From JBKBII01 sp046299415 (GTDB taxonomy: Bacteria > Pseudomonadota > Gammaproteobacteria > Ectothiorhodospirales > Ectothiorhodospiraceae), in assembly GCA_046299415.1 (NCBI GenBank), contig JBKBII010000006.1, positions 114,489 through 178,488 on the forward strand: a stretch of DNA of 64,000 nt, given 5' to 3'. The notes under the pieces were generated by a model. The model was given only the letters and a program-made list of their open reading frames with translations, did no database searches and had not been told where the DNA came from. Every line of letters starts with the position of its first letter. Positions within the stretch are counted from its first letter, which is position 1. A program made the translations under genes and the position numbers. Below, piece by piece: positions 1 through 8,487 of this stretch.

Positions 1-2529
1 CGTTCGCGGGGCGATGCACTGCGTGCGCTCGCGAACCGAAAGGCCACCGCGCGAGCCACCGTGGCTGGCGATGAAGCGACTGACGGCTCAAGGGATTCCA
101 TTCCCGACGGCAAAAAGTCGTGCGGCTGTGGCTGCAACGGCAAGAAGCTTGAGACCGCTCAGTCTCCGGCGCCGGCTGGTAGCCTCGAGGCCGGACTCGA
201 TACGTTGTGTCTGACGGTCGATCGCGCCGACGACGGGCGCGGAAAACCTTTGCCGGAACCGATCATGAGCCGGGCCCGCGCGCTGTGTATGGCGCGGCGC
301 GAGGCCCTTGCGCACAACGGCAAAAAAGCCATTGTCAAGCGTCGCCTGTCCGCGGGCACAACAGCGAATTCGTGGCAGATCTCGGAGGCCTGGCGGCAGG
401 CTCAGCGTCGCGGTGTATCCGGGCGGGAAGTTGCTCGCGCGAGACGCCAAGAGTTGTGTCATCAGGGACGTGGTTCATGTTCGCCGGCACGCCCGTCGGG
501 ACGCATTCGTCCTGAGGCGCCGCAAAAAGTCGACCTGAGCTCGACTTTGTCGGGGCAGACGGTTTCGGGTACGAGCGTCGAACAACGCCGAGGCCGTGTC
601 ACTGGTACCGAATCAGGCGTTTGCCGGAGCGTGACAGGAACGGAATATTTAGGTGTCGAGCACTTCACCGAGCATTGCGGAGTCACGCCAGAGCCGGGCG
701 CGGTAAAGGTGCATCAATCTGTCACTGCACGTGGTCTCGGGGTCAGCGGCACTTCGGTGTCACGTTCTGATCGCGTTACAGGCACGGAGTCTGGCGCTTG
801 CCAAGGTGTTACGGGAACGGAGTATCTCGGCGTCGAGGACATCGTGGTTTGCGGTCGCACGCCAAAGGCCAATCCCGCGAAGATCGGCGTCATGACGACG
901 GCTAAAGGTGGGGCCGTTTCTGGTTCCGTCGTGGGCCGCTCGGGGCGGGTGACGGGTGATGAGACGGGTAGCTGCCGGTCGGTGACGGGAACCGAATACC
1001 TGAATGCCAAGGACTCCGAAGCGTTTTGCGCACCGTCGAGTGCAGCGCTGGGCGGAGCCGCTAGCGCGCCGACGAAGGTCGGGGTCATGCACACGCTCAA
1101 GGGCAAGAGCTTGACCGGAAGCGTCGTTGGTCATTCGACGGTGGTGACGGGAACTGAGGCCGGAGGGTGCAAACCGGTAACAGGAACCGAGTACCTGGGC
1201 GCGGAAGATATTGGTGGGTTTTGCGGTGCGAAGACGATTCCAACGGCTCCAGAGAAAGTCGGCTTGTCTCAGACGAACGGAGATCAGCCCGTGACTGGAA
1301 GCGTTGTCGCCCGTTCGGTGCAGGTGACGGGTGGCGAAGCGGGTGAATGTCGCAGCTTGACCGGCACCCAGTACCTGGAATCCGGCAGTCGCAATAGCGC
1401 TTGTCAAACGCTTTGCGATCGTACCGATCTCCCGACCAAGGTCGGGTTGATGCACACCTTGCGCGGCCGTGAGGTTTCGGGTTCTGTCGTCGAGAGCTCG
1501 GTCCGGGTAACCGGTGATGAATATGGCGGTTGCAAGCCAATTACCGGAACCGAGTACCTCGGCATTGAGCATTTCGATCGTTTTTGTCATCAGCGCCCGA
1601 ACCCGGCCCCTGAAAAGGTCGCAGTCGGTCAAACCTGGAATGCCCAAACAGTAACAGGAACCGCTGTCGGCCGATCACCCAGGGTTACGGGCGACGAGTA
1701 CGGGTCATGTAAGCCGATCACTGGCACCTCATACGTTGGTCCTGATCAGGTCGCCGCGTTTTGTGATTCCTCTGCAACGGCGTTGAGCGCGGCGCGTTCG
1801 CCGGTAAAGCGATCAGCCCCGGCGATGCCCGTGACGGGTAGTCAACCGGGGTATGACGATGACGTGACCGGCAGCGACCGGGGAGCCTGTGTTGCGGTCT
1901 CGGGCTCGCCGTATGTCGGTGCAGACCAACAATCATCTCGCTGCGAGGCCGGCGAAATTGAGCCGGTGGTGCAGGGTGGGTTCTCGATCATGACTCCGGC
2001 GCGCGCCGGCCTCTATCGACGCGAACGGTCCGTGACCGGCATGGCGTACGAGGGCGACGCCTTGATCACAGGACCAGTCAACAAGGCGCTTGGTTTGGTC
2101 ACGGGTACTGAGGAATTCCGCCACGCACCGCGCAGTCGCTGGTCGAAAGCGATAGCAACCACGGAAGCGAACGAACCGACATCCGCTGGTCAAGGTGGTG
2201 GAATGCAGGCGCCGATGGCTTTGGCTATGGCTCGTGCGAATCAGGCAAGTGACAAACAACAAGGGCGCGTGACCGGTGAAGGTAGCGATGCCGGCATTTC
2301 CATTACGGGTGACTCTTGGACGCGCGGTCAGAACGTGACCGGAAACGAGGGGCCTTGGGCCGTGCGCAATGCATCGGCGATAGGGCGTGGTGTCGGCATG
2401 GCGTTGGTCAATGCTCGGGCGAATCGTGAACTCGAGCGACCTGAGATTCCGATGAGTCGGATCACCGGCAGCGCCGGCAACACGTCGAGTGGTGCCGCTG
2501 TCACCGTTTCGGGTGGAGCGCGTGCCTGA
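1..2529 (+). CDS. csoS2: Carboxysome assembly scaffold CsoS2, 5' end cut by window edge
   Basis: CsoS2 is the intrinsically disordered scaffold that links Rubisco to the shell in alpha-carboxysomes. The frame is open from the first base, so the true start lies to the left; an internal GTG at 61 is probably not the start. The N-terminal part shows basic Rubisco-binding-type repeats (ARREALAHNGKK, RARRQELCHQGRG) and a KSCGCGCNGK cluster. The middle holds seven M-repeats, each of the form V(S/T)G(T/S)xV...VTG(T/D)E..G.C..(V/I)TGTEYL...C. The C-terminal region has diverged repeats and ends in ITGSAGNTSSG...VSGGARA, typical of the shell-anchoring end. Cysteine pairs recur in every M-repeat. It is the first visible gene of the cso operon, 175 bases before csoSCA. 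Family identity is certain. In other species a programmed -1 frameshift makes a short CsoS2A form; I found no textbook slippery heptamer. Confidence 0.97.
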   Translation, partial: RSRGDALRALANRKATARATVAGDEATDGSRDSIPDGKKSCGCGCNGKKLETAQSPAPAGSLEAGLDTLCLTVDRADDGRGKPLPEPIMSRARALCMARREALAHNGKKAIVKRRLSAGTTANSWQISEAWRQAQRRGVSGREVARARRQELCHQGRGSCSPARPSGRIRPEAPQKVDLSSTLSGQTVSGTSVEQRRGRVTGTESGVCRSVTGTEYLGVEHFTEHCGVTPEPGAVKVHQSVTARGLGVSGTSVSRSDRVTGTESGACQGVTGTEYLGVEDIVVCGRTPKANPAKIGVMTTAKGGAVSGSVVGRSGRVTGDETGSCRSVTGTEYLNAKDSEAFCAPSSAALGGAASAPTKVGVMHTLKGKSLTGSVVGHSTVVTGTEAGGCKPVTGTEYLGAEDIGGFCGAKTIPTAPEKVGLSQTNGDQPVTGSVVARSVQVTGGEAGECRSLTGTQYLESGSRNSACQTLCDRTDLPTKVGLMHTLRGREVSGSVVESSVRVTGDEYGGCKPITGTEYLGIEHFDRFCHQRPNPAPEKVAVGQTWNAQTVTGTAVGRSPRVTGDEYGSCKPITGTSYVGPDQVAAFCDSSATALSAARSPVKRSAPAMPVTGSQPGYDDDVTGSDRGACVAVSGSPYVGADQQSSRCEAGEIEPVVQGGFSIMTPARAGLYRRERSVTGMAYEGDALITGPVNKALGLVTGTEEFRHAPRSRWSKAIATTEANEPTSAGQGGGMQAPMALAMARANQASDKQQGRVTGEGSDAGISITGDSWTRGQNVTGNEGPWAVRNASAIGRGVGMALVNARANRELERPEIPMSRITGSAGNTSSGAAVTVSGGARA

Positions 2530-2704
2530 TGCGCGCAGCGCACTTGACTCTGGTGTGTGTGTTGGGCGATCCAGCGCCCGCCGATGCCGGTGAGGCTTTT
2601 TCGCCAGGGCAGACTGCGTCAGGCGTAGGCCATTCAGTCCATTCATATCAATAAGCTGCTCATTTGAGCGAGACGGAACGACACAGGAACGCTTGGGAAA
2701 GACA

Positions 2705-4429
2705 ATGCTTTTCGCCGAAAATCGCCAAGAAAGTGCTGTGAATGCCGATGCGCACGAGCGGTCTGCGGTGGATTTCAGCGTCGCATCGGCCGATGTAGTT
2801 GAGCCGATTTTTCCTGAGCTCGCTGGTCGTTTCAGAGCTTCTGGCCCCAATGGAGCCGACACGTCAGGCGTCAGTGCCAGAGCATTCGGTCAACGGATTT
2901 CGGAGGATGACGCAAACGGGGGGTCGGCATCCGGCCGCGGGCATGATCATGACCTTTCGGAGCAATCTTCATCGGTCCACGGTTCAAGTGCGTGCCAATT
3001 GTCGAGCGAAGAATCGTTTGGGCGTGAGCCTTTGCGGTCCGGTCATCCGCTGAGTGATGAGGATTGGAATCGGAGTCTGTGGGCGTTGGAGTCGGGTCTG
3101 TGCCAGCGATTCACCGGTCTGGTTCCGGTCTTGCGGCATATTCGGAGTTTGCAGCATGACCCGGACTTTGTGAGCAAGGCGCAGCGCATTGCACGCGAAT
3201 CTTTGGGTTTCGAGTTGCCTGTTCGGTTACTTGAGAATGCGTGGATTCATGGTCTCGATAATCGCCCGCTTTACTTGGCGGCGATCTTTGAGTTGTGCGA
3301 CCGCTTGGTCAACGAGTATTGGGAAGGGCGCGAAGCGCTAGAGGACGAAGCGAGCCGAGCGCTGTCGTATTTTCTCGACTGCGATTTCCACGAGATCGAC
3401 ATCTCGCCTTGTTCGGATGGTCGGTTGCTCGGTCTTCGGCGCTTCATTTTGCGTTTGCCCGACATGGCGATCCGGGTGAAAAGCTACGCCGGGGCGATCT
3501 TTGATATCGAGGAGGACGTTCAGCATTGGACTCGTACCGAGCTGATGCGTTTCCGCGAGGGCTATCCGACGACGGCCGATGTTCCCAGTCGTTATTTAAA
3601 AGTGGCGGCTTATCACTATTCGAGTCGCGACCCGTCCAAGGGCGGCTGTGCGGCGCACGGTTCGTGTGAACGCGACGCAGCAGATGCTGCACTGCGTCAG
3701 CTACGCGCCTTCAGGCAGGCGATACAAAACACGTATTGCTGTGGCGCGTCGGTCGATACGTTGTTGATCGGCGTCGATACGGATGACGATTCAATCAAGA
3801 TCCACGTGCCCGACGGCGACACGCGGATGAGCCTGTATCGCGCGATTGATAGCGGCGTGATCTATCGCGAAACAATCGATATGGACGCCGATTCTGCGCT
3901 ATTGCACATCCAAAAGCGTCTTGGTGAAGTGATTGCGACGACTGGATGGGGGCAGGGTAACGGTGCCCCGCACGAGGGCATGCAGCGTCTGATCACGCGG
4001 TTGTTACTGAACAACCTGTCGCAGCTGGATTACGTCGCGCGTTATCACGATGGGTGTTATCGGGACCTCGATCATCATGAACAGGTGATCATCGTCGGCG
4101 ACGAGATGGAGGAGATGCAGGTGCGCAACCTGGCGTACTTCGCGCATCTCGATACGATCGAAGAGGGTGCCGTTCATGTTGATGTCGCTGTGAGCAAGAT
4201 CTTCAAGCGATTGAATACCGAACGTGGGTTGCCAGTTCCGGTAATCGTGCATTACCGCTACGACCGCAAGGTGCCGGGCTCTCGCGATCGCGTCGAAGCC
4301 CACTGTCGACGGGTCCGTGAGGCGATTGAGTCGCGGTACCGCGATCTCGTCCAAAAGGGCTTGATGGGTTGTCACATGGTCATTCGCAACCGCGTGAGTG
4401 GCTCAAAGCTCGAATGGTTGCAGGATTGA
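2705..4429 (+). CDS. csoS3: Carboxysomal carbonic anhydrase CsoSCA (CsoS3)
   Basis: This zinc carbonic anhydrase converts bicarbonate to CO2 inside the carboxysome lumen. Expected family residues are present: a Cys-x-Asp-x-Arg motif (CSDGR, cysteine about residue 236), a histidine 68 residues later (AAYHYSS) and a cysteine 11 after that (SKGGC). This matches the Cys/His/Cys zinc site and the Asp-Arg pair of the Halothiobacillus enzyme in order and spacing. The first 120 or so residues are acidic and low in complexity, like the disordered Rubisco-binding N-terminus. The protein is about 574 residues, slightly longer than the usual 510-550. I chose the ATG at 2705 because GGGAAAG sits just upstream; a TTG at 2693 is the alternative. 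It lies between csoS2 and csoS4A on the same strand. Confidence 0.96.
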   Translation: MLFAENRQESAVNADAHERSAVDFSVASADVVEPIFPELAGRFRASGPNGADTSGVSARAFGQRISEDDANGGSASGRGHDHDLSEQSSSVHGSSACQLSSEESFGREPLRSGHPLSDEDWNRSLWALESGLCQRFTGLVPVLRHIRSLQHDPDFVSKAQRIARESLGFELPVRLLENAWIHGLDNRPLYLAAIFELCDRLVNEYWEGREALEDEASRALSYFLDCDFHEIDISPCSDGRLLGLRRFILRLPDMAIRVKSYAGAIFDIEEDVQHWTRTELMRFREGYPTTADVPSRYLKVAAYHYSSRDPSKGGCAAHGSCERDAADAALRQLRAFRQAIQNTYCCGASVDTLLIGVDTDDDSIKIHVPDGDTRMSLYRAIDSGVIYRETIDMDADSALLHIQKRLGEVIATTGWGQGNGAPHEGMQRLITRLLLNNLSQLDYVARYHDGCYRDLDHHEQVIIVGDEMEEMQVRNLAYFAHLDTIEEGAVHVDVAVSKIFKRLNTERGLPVPVIVHYRYDRKVPGSRDRVEAHCRRVREAIESRYRDLVQKGLMGCHMVIRNRVSGSKLEWLQD

Positions 4430-4441
4430 TCTGAGGGCGTC

Positions 4442-4693
4442 ATGAAGATTTGCAAAGTAGAAAAGACGCTCGTTTCGACGAATCGCATCAAGGAACTCGG
4501 ACACCGACCTCTACTGGTCGTGCGTGAGCGTGGAACAGGGCCGCAACAAGTGGCCGTTGATTCAATTGGCTGTATCCCAGGAGACTGGGTGCTTGTCGTC
4601 GGGAGCTCAGCGGCGCGCGATGCAGCGGGCGCCAAAGAATATCCCAGTGATCTGACGATCGTCGGGATCATCGATCACTGGGAGGAGGCGTGA
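4442..4693 (+). CDS. csoS4A: Carboxysome vertex protein CsoS4A (BMV pentamer)
   Basis: This is an 83-residue bacterial microcompartment vertex protein of the EutN/CcmL family. Pentamers cap the twelve corners of the icosahedral shell. The typical pattern is present: MKICKVEKTLVSTNR at the start, LLVVRE, the AVD..GC.PGDWVLVVGSSAAR core and a C-terminal DLTIVGIIDHW. Length and order match the family. It begins 13 bases after csoSCA with GAGGG upstream, and its stop overlaps the csoS4B start by one base (TGATG), so the two are probably translationally coupled. Confidence 0.97.
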   Translation: MKICKVEKTLVSTNRIKELGHRPLLVVRERGTGPQQVAVDSIGCIPGDWVLVVGSSAARDAAGAKEYPSDLTIVGIIDHWEEA

Positions 4694-4971
4694 TGGAGAT
4701 CATGCGCGTCGTTCGGGATCTCGTGGTGACGAGACGCGTGCCGGGACTCTACAGCGCATCGCTTCGAGTTTTGGAGGACGCGAAGGGTAATACCGCCGTC
4801 GCTGTCGACCCCGTCGGAGCGCATCCGGGCAATTGGGTATTTACGATTTCTGGCTCGGCGGCACGCTTGGCGCTGCCCAACCGGAAGATCGAAACCGATC
4901 TGACCATTGGTGGAATTATCGACCAATGGGAGCCCGACGCGTTGGAGTCCGCAGAGGGCCCAACAACGTAA
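4693..4971 (+). CDS. csoS4B: Carboxysome vertex protein CsoS4B (BMV pentamer)
   Basis: This second pentameric vertex protein has 92 residues and is paralogous to CsoS4A, with the same GNWVF..SGSAAR core and C-terminal DLTIGGIIDQWEP. The ATG at 4693 was preferred to the GTG at 4690 because the strong GGAGGAGG at 4681-4688 is better spaced from it and it overlaps the csoS4A stop in the usual TGATG coupling. The last dozen residues (LESAEGPTT) are an acidic tail. It lies between csoS4A and the csoS1 cluster, the canonical alpha-carboxysome order. Confidence 0.96.
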   Translation: MEIMRVVRDLVVTRRVPGLYSASLRVLEDAKGNTAVAVDPVGAHPGNWVFTISGSAARLALPNRKIETDLTIGGIIDQWEPDALESAEGPTT

Positions 4972-5070
4972 TCGGGTTTCCCGAACGGCACCGTGAATAG
5001 GCACGATTGGCGCTTGCGCCCGCAGTTTCGCGGTCGGAGCATTCGGTAACGATGAGCAGGAGCAAGAATA

Positions 5071-5391
5071 ATGAGCGAACGTTTTGGTGTAGCGCTTGGG
5101 ATGATCGAGACGCGCGGTCTTGTGCCGGCGATCGAAGCAGCGGATGCGATGACGAAGGCGTCGGAAGTGCGTCTGATTGGCCGCCAGTTTGTAGGTGGTG
5201 GGTATGTGACGGTTCTGGTGCGCGGTGAAACCGGTGCGGTGAACGCGGCGGTGCGTGCTGGCGCCGACGCTTGCGAACGTGTTGGCGACGGTTTGGTTGC
5301 AGCGCACATCATTGCGCGCGTGCATTCGGAAGTCGAAAGCATTTTGCCGACTTCTCCTGACGCGGACAGCGGGTCAGTGGCTGTGATGTAA
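5071..5391 (+). CDS. csoS1: Carboxysome hexameric shell protein CsoS1 with C-terminal extension (CsoS1B-like)
   Basis: This 106-residue BMC-H protein forms hexagonal tiles of the carboxysome facets. The family core is clear: GMIETRGLVPAIEAADAM, the pore segment RQFVGGGYVTVLVRGETGAV and GLVAAHIIARVHSEVE. After residue 92 it carries an extra tail rich in Pro, Ser and Asp ending SGSVAVM, so of the three copies it most resembles the extended CsoS1B of Halothiobacillus, though here it is first in order. AGGAG precedes the ATG. The first 268 bases match the two downstream copies with at most one difference, including synonymous positions. The assignment of B versus A/C is inferred from the tail only. 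Confidence 0.97.
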   Translation: MSERFGVALGMIETRGLVPAIEAADAMTKASEVRLIGRQFVGGGYVTVLVRGETGAVNAAVRAGADACERVGDGLVAAHIIARVHSEVESILPTSPDADSGSVAVM

Positions 5392-5587
5392 GACTGGTGC
5401 CGAGCTTGGTTCTCAGTGATTCGTCTTGAGCTCGGTGGTTTGTATCGAGCAGTGCTGAATGGTTTTGTGCCGCCGAACGTTTGTGCGTCGGCATGCTTTG
5501 ATCAAACGTCGTGAAGCATCAGGCATTACGGCGGAGTGAACTGAACTTCCGGGGATTTCCCGATTTCTTCAACCTGAGGAACTTGCA

Positions 5588-5884
5588 ATGAGCGAACGTT
5601 TTGGTGTGGCGCTTGGGATGATCGAGACGCGCGGTCTTGTGCCGGCGATCGAAGCAGCGGATGCGATGACGAAGGCGTCGGAAGTGCGTCTGATTGGCCG
5701 CCAGTTTGTAGGTGGTGGGTATGTGACGGTTCTGGTGCGCGGTGAAACCGGTGCGGTGAACGCGGCGGTGCGTGCTGGCGCCGACGCTTGCGAACGTGTT
5801 GGCGACGGTTTGGTTGCAGCGCACATCATTGCGCGCGTGCATTCGGAAGTCGAAAGCATTCTTCCGGAAGGCATCGACAAGTAA
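5588..5884 (+). CDS. csoS1: Carboxysome hexameric shell protein CsoS1 (second copy)
   Basis: This 98-residue BMC-H shell protein is identical in its first 92 residues to the copy at 5071. The only base difference seen in the shared 268 bases is a synonymous GTG for GTA at codon 7. The C-terminus is short (ILPEGIDK). GAGGAACTTGCA precedes the ATG and acts as ribosome binding site. The spacer from the previous copy is about 200 bases and is not conserved with the other spacer, so the near-identity stops at the coding sequence. Confidence 0.97.
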   Translation: MSERFGVALGMIETRGLVPAIEAADAMTKASEVRLIGRQFVGGGYVTVLVRGETGAVNAAVRAGADACERVGDGLVAAHIIARVHSEVESILPEGIDK

Positions 5885-6041
5885 GACGCGATTCCGACAT
5901 GGCGATGCGGTCCCGGTTTTGAGGCGCATCGCAGTGACGGAGTCGACAGATTAGCCACGCCTGCAAGCGACTACGCCGCGGGCGTGACGAGAACCAGCCC
6001 GGTTTCCTTGATTAATGGCCCGGGAATCAGGAGTAGAGGCG

Positions 6042-6332
6042 ATGAGCGAACGTTTTGGTGTAGCGCTTGGGATGATCGAGACGCGCGGTCTTGTGCCGGC
6101 GATCGAAGCAGCGGATGCGATGACGAAGGCGTCGGAAGTGCGTCTGATTGGCCGCCAGTTTGTAGGTGGTGGGTATGTGACGGTTCTGGTGCGCGGTGAA
6201 ACCGGTGCGGTGAACGCGGCGGTGCGTGCTGGCGCCGACGCTTGCGAACGTGTTGGCGACGGTTTGGTTGCAGCGCACATCATTGCGCGCGTGCATTCGG
6301 AAGTCGAAAACATCCTGCCCGAGCAACCCTGA
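6042..6332 (+). CDS. csoS1: Carboxysome hexameric shell protein CsoS1 (third copy)
   Basis: This 96-residue BMC-H shell protein is the third near-identical copy. The start is the ATG at 6042, preceded by CAGGAGTAGAGGCG; an in-frame GTG or ATG further left would add residues absent from the other copies. Through codon 89 it matches copy one base for base, then diverges slightly (ENILPEQP). It is the last shell gene of the visible operon; no tandem-BMC csoS1D is seen downstream. Confidence 0.96.
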   Translation: MSERFGVALGMIETRGLVPAIEAADAMTKASEVRLIGRQFVGGGYVTVLVRGETGAVNAAVRAGADACERVGDGLVAAHIIARVHSEVENILPEQP

Positions 6333-6812
6333 TCGTTTAGGCCCAATCGAAGGAGAAAGGTGCAGCGTCCTGAGTTCGCGCCGGCGCCGTTTTCCGGGTG
6401 AACGAGTCACGCGCTGGCACACTGTCGTCGTGACGAGGTGACTACGAACAGATTCAAGTCAGCCCGGCCGTCGATAATCGGCGACGTGATTGGGTTTTAG
6501 AATGTTCGACCGAAGAAGCATCTTCCCGATGCGTTGACGTTGCGCGAGTCGTTGCGTGAAGGTTTCTCGTACTTGCGACGGGTATCTCTCGAACGTCGTC
6601 TTGAAGTGCGATGTCGTGAATGGGGTTCAGGCCGTCAGAGCGGAGCTTGCAACAATCTGCAATACATTGCCCCGACAGGTTCACTGAAGTCATCAGCGGT
6701 GAGCGAGTCGGTTGCGACCATGGGCGCACCAGACCTGATATCTGGTCGCTTACCAGGGTTCGAGTTTCGCGCTTGAGCCGTTGACATCTTTGACAAGAGC
6801 GAGGGATGGGTC
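6333..6812 (+). other. Intergenic stretch between csoS1 and the ferritin-like gene
   Basis: These 480 bases hold no reading frame that resembles a protein family. I see no intrinsic terminator with a T-run and no convincing promoter. An internal promoter for the downstream accessory genes could be here but cannot be shown. Confidence 0.4.
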
Positions 6813-7232
6813 ATGGATTCTCGCTTGATTGGTTATTTTCAGCGAGCATTGACGCACGAGTTTTCCGCAACGCGTCAGTACCTGGCTCAGCACCATCTTG
6901 TGCGGTCGTGGGGTTTTGAGGCAGAAGCGGAGAATTTGAGATCCGAGGTCGATGAGGAGCTTGCGCACGCGGATGCCTTGATGGGGCGTTTGATTGCCTA
7001 TGGGGCGCAGCCCTCAGCTGCGGCCGGTGGTGGCGTCAGGCTGGGGCGTTCGATGCGCGAGTTGCTCGAAGCCAATCGGATACTCGAGCAGGACGCCGTT
7101 CGACTTTATCGGGAAGCCGGAGCCTATGCGGCGCGCGTGCGAGCTTTCGAGGACGCGCGATTATTCGCCCGGCTTGAGTCGGAGGAGCAGGCTCATCTTG
7201 ATGAAGTCGTCGAGGCGCTGGCTCGTCTGTGA
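6813..7232 (+). CDS. Ferritin-like (bacterioferritin-type) carboxysome-locus protein
   Basis: This 139-residue four-helix ferritin-like protein has a diiron-type ligand set in bacterioferritin order: Glu16 (LTHEFSA), Glu49-x-x-His52 (EELAHAD), a glutamate near 92 (ILEQD) and Glu125-x-x-His128 (EEQAHLD). The length is slightly under the usual 155-160. Bacterioferritin-like genes are regular companions of cso operons, but their role is unsettled; iron or redox handling near the carboxysome is a guess. A purine-rich AGCGAGGGATGG precedes the ATG. It is 480 bases after the last csoS1 and 155 before acRAF on the same strand. Confidence 0.9.
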   Translation: MDSRLIGYFQRALTHEFSATRQYLAQHHLVRSWGFEAEAENLRSEVDEELAHADALMGRLIAYGAQPSAAAGGGVRLGRSMRELLEANRILEQDAVRLYREAGAYAARVRAFEDARLFARLESEEQAHLDEVVEALARL

Positions 7233-7387
7233 CTTTACTTGATGGGCTCCTGGCGTTGGCCGCCGACTTGCCATTGATCGTCGGGCGGACACTCTGATGT
7301 CGCGTGGGCAGGTTTCCCAGGTGGTTTTGGGCGATTCGATGTGCCGGCGGTCAGTGGGTGGGCGCAACGCGCGTTGGAGAAGGCAGA

Positions 7388-7774
7388 ATGACGCAAGGTG
7401 AAACATCGACACACGCATCCTCGAAATCGCCTGATCCGGAGCGCCGCAAGTTGCCGGACGGATGGGAGATGGGCAAGGGGCATTCAAGGACTTTGTCGAA
7501 GCGCTTTGGCTTTGGATCGTATGCCGTGACGCGGCAGTTTCTAGATGGCCTTGCTGAAATTGCAGAAGCGCGCGCGCGTCATCCCAACATCAGTTTTGGG
7601 ACGACCTACGCGAATGTTACGCTTGAGTGCGTCTCTGCCGAATCTTCTGATAATGCGGTCGCCGAAGGCTCTCACCCGGGTGACGACGTGAATCGCGCTG
7701 ATCACGAATACGTTGAGGATATCGAGGCTTTGGCCGGTCGGTTGCAGCCGGTGAGCGAAGGAGCAGGCGCTTGA
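7388..7774 (+). CDS. Alpha-carboxysome Rubisco assembly factor acRAF (PCD-like)
   Basis: This 128-residue protein is related to pterin-4a-carbinolamine dehydratase; such cso-linked proteins act as Rubisco assembly chaperones. The recognisable part is residues 20-80: a basic KLPDGWEMGKGHSRTLSKRFGF segment, then VTRQFLDGLAEIAEARARHPNISFGTTYANVTLE, the PCD core with its HPNI motif. The canonical dehydratase catalytic histidine cluster is not evident, consistent with a non-enzymatic role. The C-terminal 40 residues are acidic. The start was put at 7388 after GGAGAAGGCAGA; an upstream ATG would add residues unlike the family. Its stop overlaps the next gene (TTGA), suggesting coupling to mcdA. Confidence 0.88.
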   Translation: MTQGETSTHASSKSPDPERRKLPDGWEMGKGHSRTLSKRFGFGSYAVTRQFLDGLAEIAEARARHPNISFGTTYANVTLECVSAESSDNAVAEGSHPGDDVNRADHEYVEDIEALAGRLQPVSEGAGA

Positions 7775-8487
7775 TCGCCCGGCAAAACGACCCACCACCG
7801 GTGCCACCTGAAGGTGATTCCGCGGGCGCGAGTGAGGGCCGATCGGCGCGTATATTTGCCATCGTCAATCAGAAAGGCGGTACGGGCAAGACAACCGTCA
7901 CGATGAATCTCGCGGGTGGCCTCGCAAAGCGTGGGCGTACTTTGGTGATCGACGCGGATCCCCAAGGTTCGGCGACCCAGTGGGCGCGAATGAGTCAGCG
8001 CCTGGGCAACGGTGGTCGGCGGTTTCCGGCCAGTGTGATTGCGGTAGCCGGGCCGATTGATCGGGAAGTGGCCGAATTCTCCGCTGACTTTTCTTGTATT
8101 GTCGTGGACTGTCCGCCAACTCTGGAGACGGATGCGGTCGCGCAGGTCTTGCGAGCCGCTCATCATGTCATCATTCCAGTGTTGCCATCGCCGGTTGATC
8201 TCTGGGGCAGCGTGCGCATGCACCGCCACCTTGAAGACGCGCAACGGTTCAATCCTCGTCTGCGTGCGAATATTCTTGTCAACCAACTGGAGCCGCGTAG
8301 CGCGCTGTCTCGTGAGATGGAACAGGCGCTGGCCGAAATGGCGATTCCGACGTTGTCAGCGAGTCTGAGGCGCCGCGCCATCTATCGACGAGCCGCGTTG
8401 GAAGGCACGTCGGTCTATGCGTTGGGTCGGTCGGCTGCATCCGCGGTCGATGAGTGCGAAGCAGTGATCGAGGAGGTTTGGTCATGA
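7771..8487 (+). CDS. mcdA: ParA-family carboxysome positioning ATPase (alpha-McdA)
   Basis: This 238-residue ParA/MinD-type ATPase moves carboxysomes along the nucleoid. The deviant Walker A KGGTGKTT is at residues 35-42 (IVNQKGGTGKTT), followed by the VIDADPQGSATQW switch, IVVDCPP and the P(V)LPSPVDLWG segment. The first 25 residues are a Pro/Ser/Gly-rich tail. The likely start is TTG at 7771 overlapping the acRAF stop; no suitable ATG exists before the P-loop. It is followed by a small disordered protein with an ATGA overlap, the arrangement described for alpha-McdA/McdB pairs. Confidence 0.92.
   Translation: MIARQNDPPPVPPEGDSAGASEGRSARIFAIVNQKGGTGKTTVTMNLAGGLAKRGRTLVIDADPQGSATQWARMSQRLGNGGRRFPASVIAVAGPIDREVAEFSADFSCIVVDCPPTLETDAVAQVLRAAHHVIIPVLPSPVDLWGSVRMHRHLEDAQRFNPRLRANILVNQLEPRSALSREMEQALAEMAIPTLSASLRRRAIYRRAALEGTSVYALGRSAASAVDECEAVIEEVWS

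Noticed and set aside
760..1647. Long minus-strand open frame inside csoS2
   Set aside because: It is a mirror of the repetitive csoS2 coding sequence, arginine-rich and without family features.
1933..2862. Minus-strand open frame of 309 codons spanning the csoS2-csoSCA junction
   Set aside because: It covers two certain genes on the other strand and has a low-complexity, Arg/Ser/Thr-rich composition.
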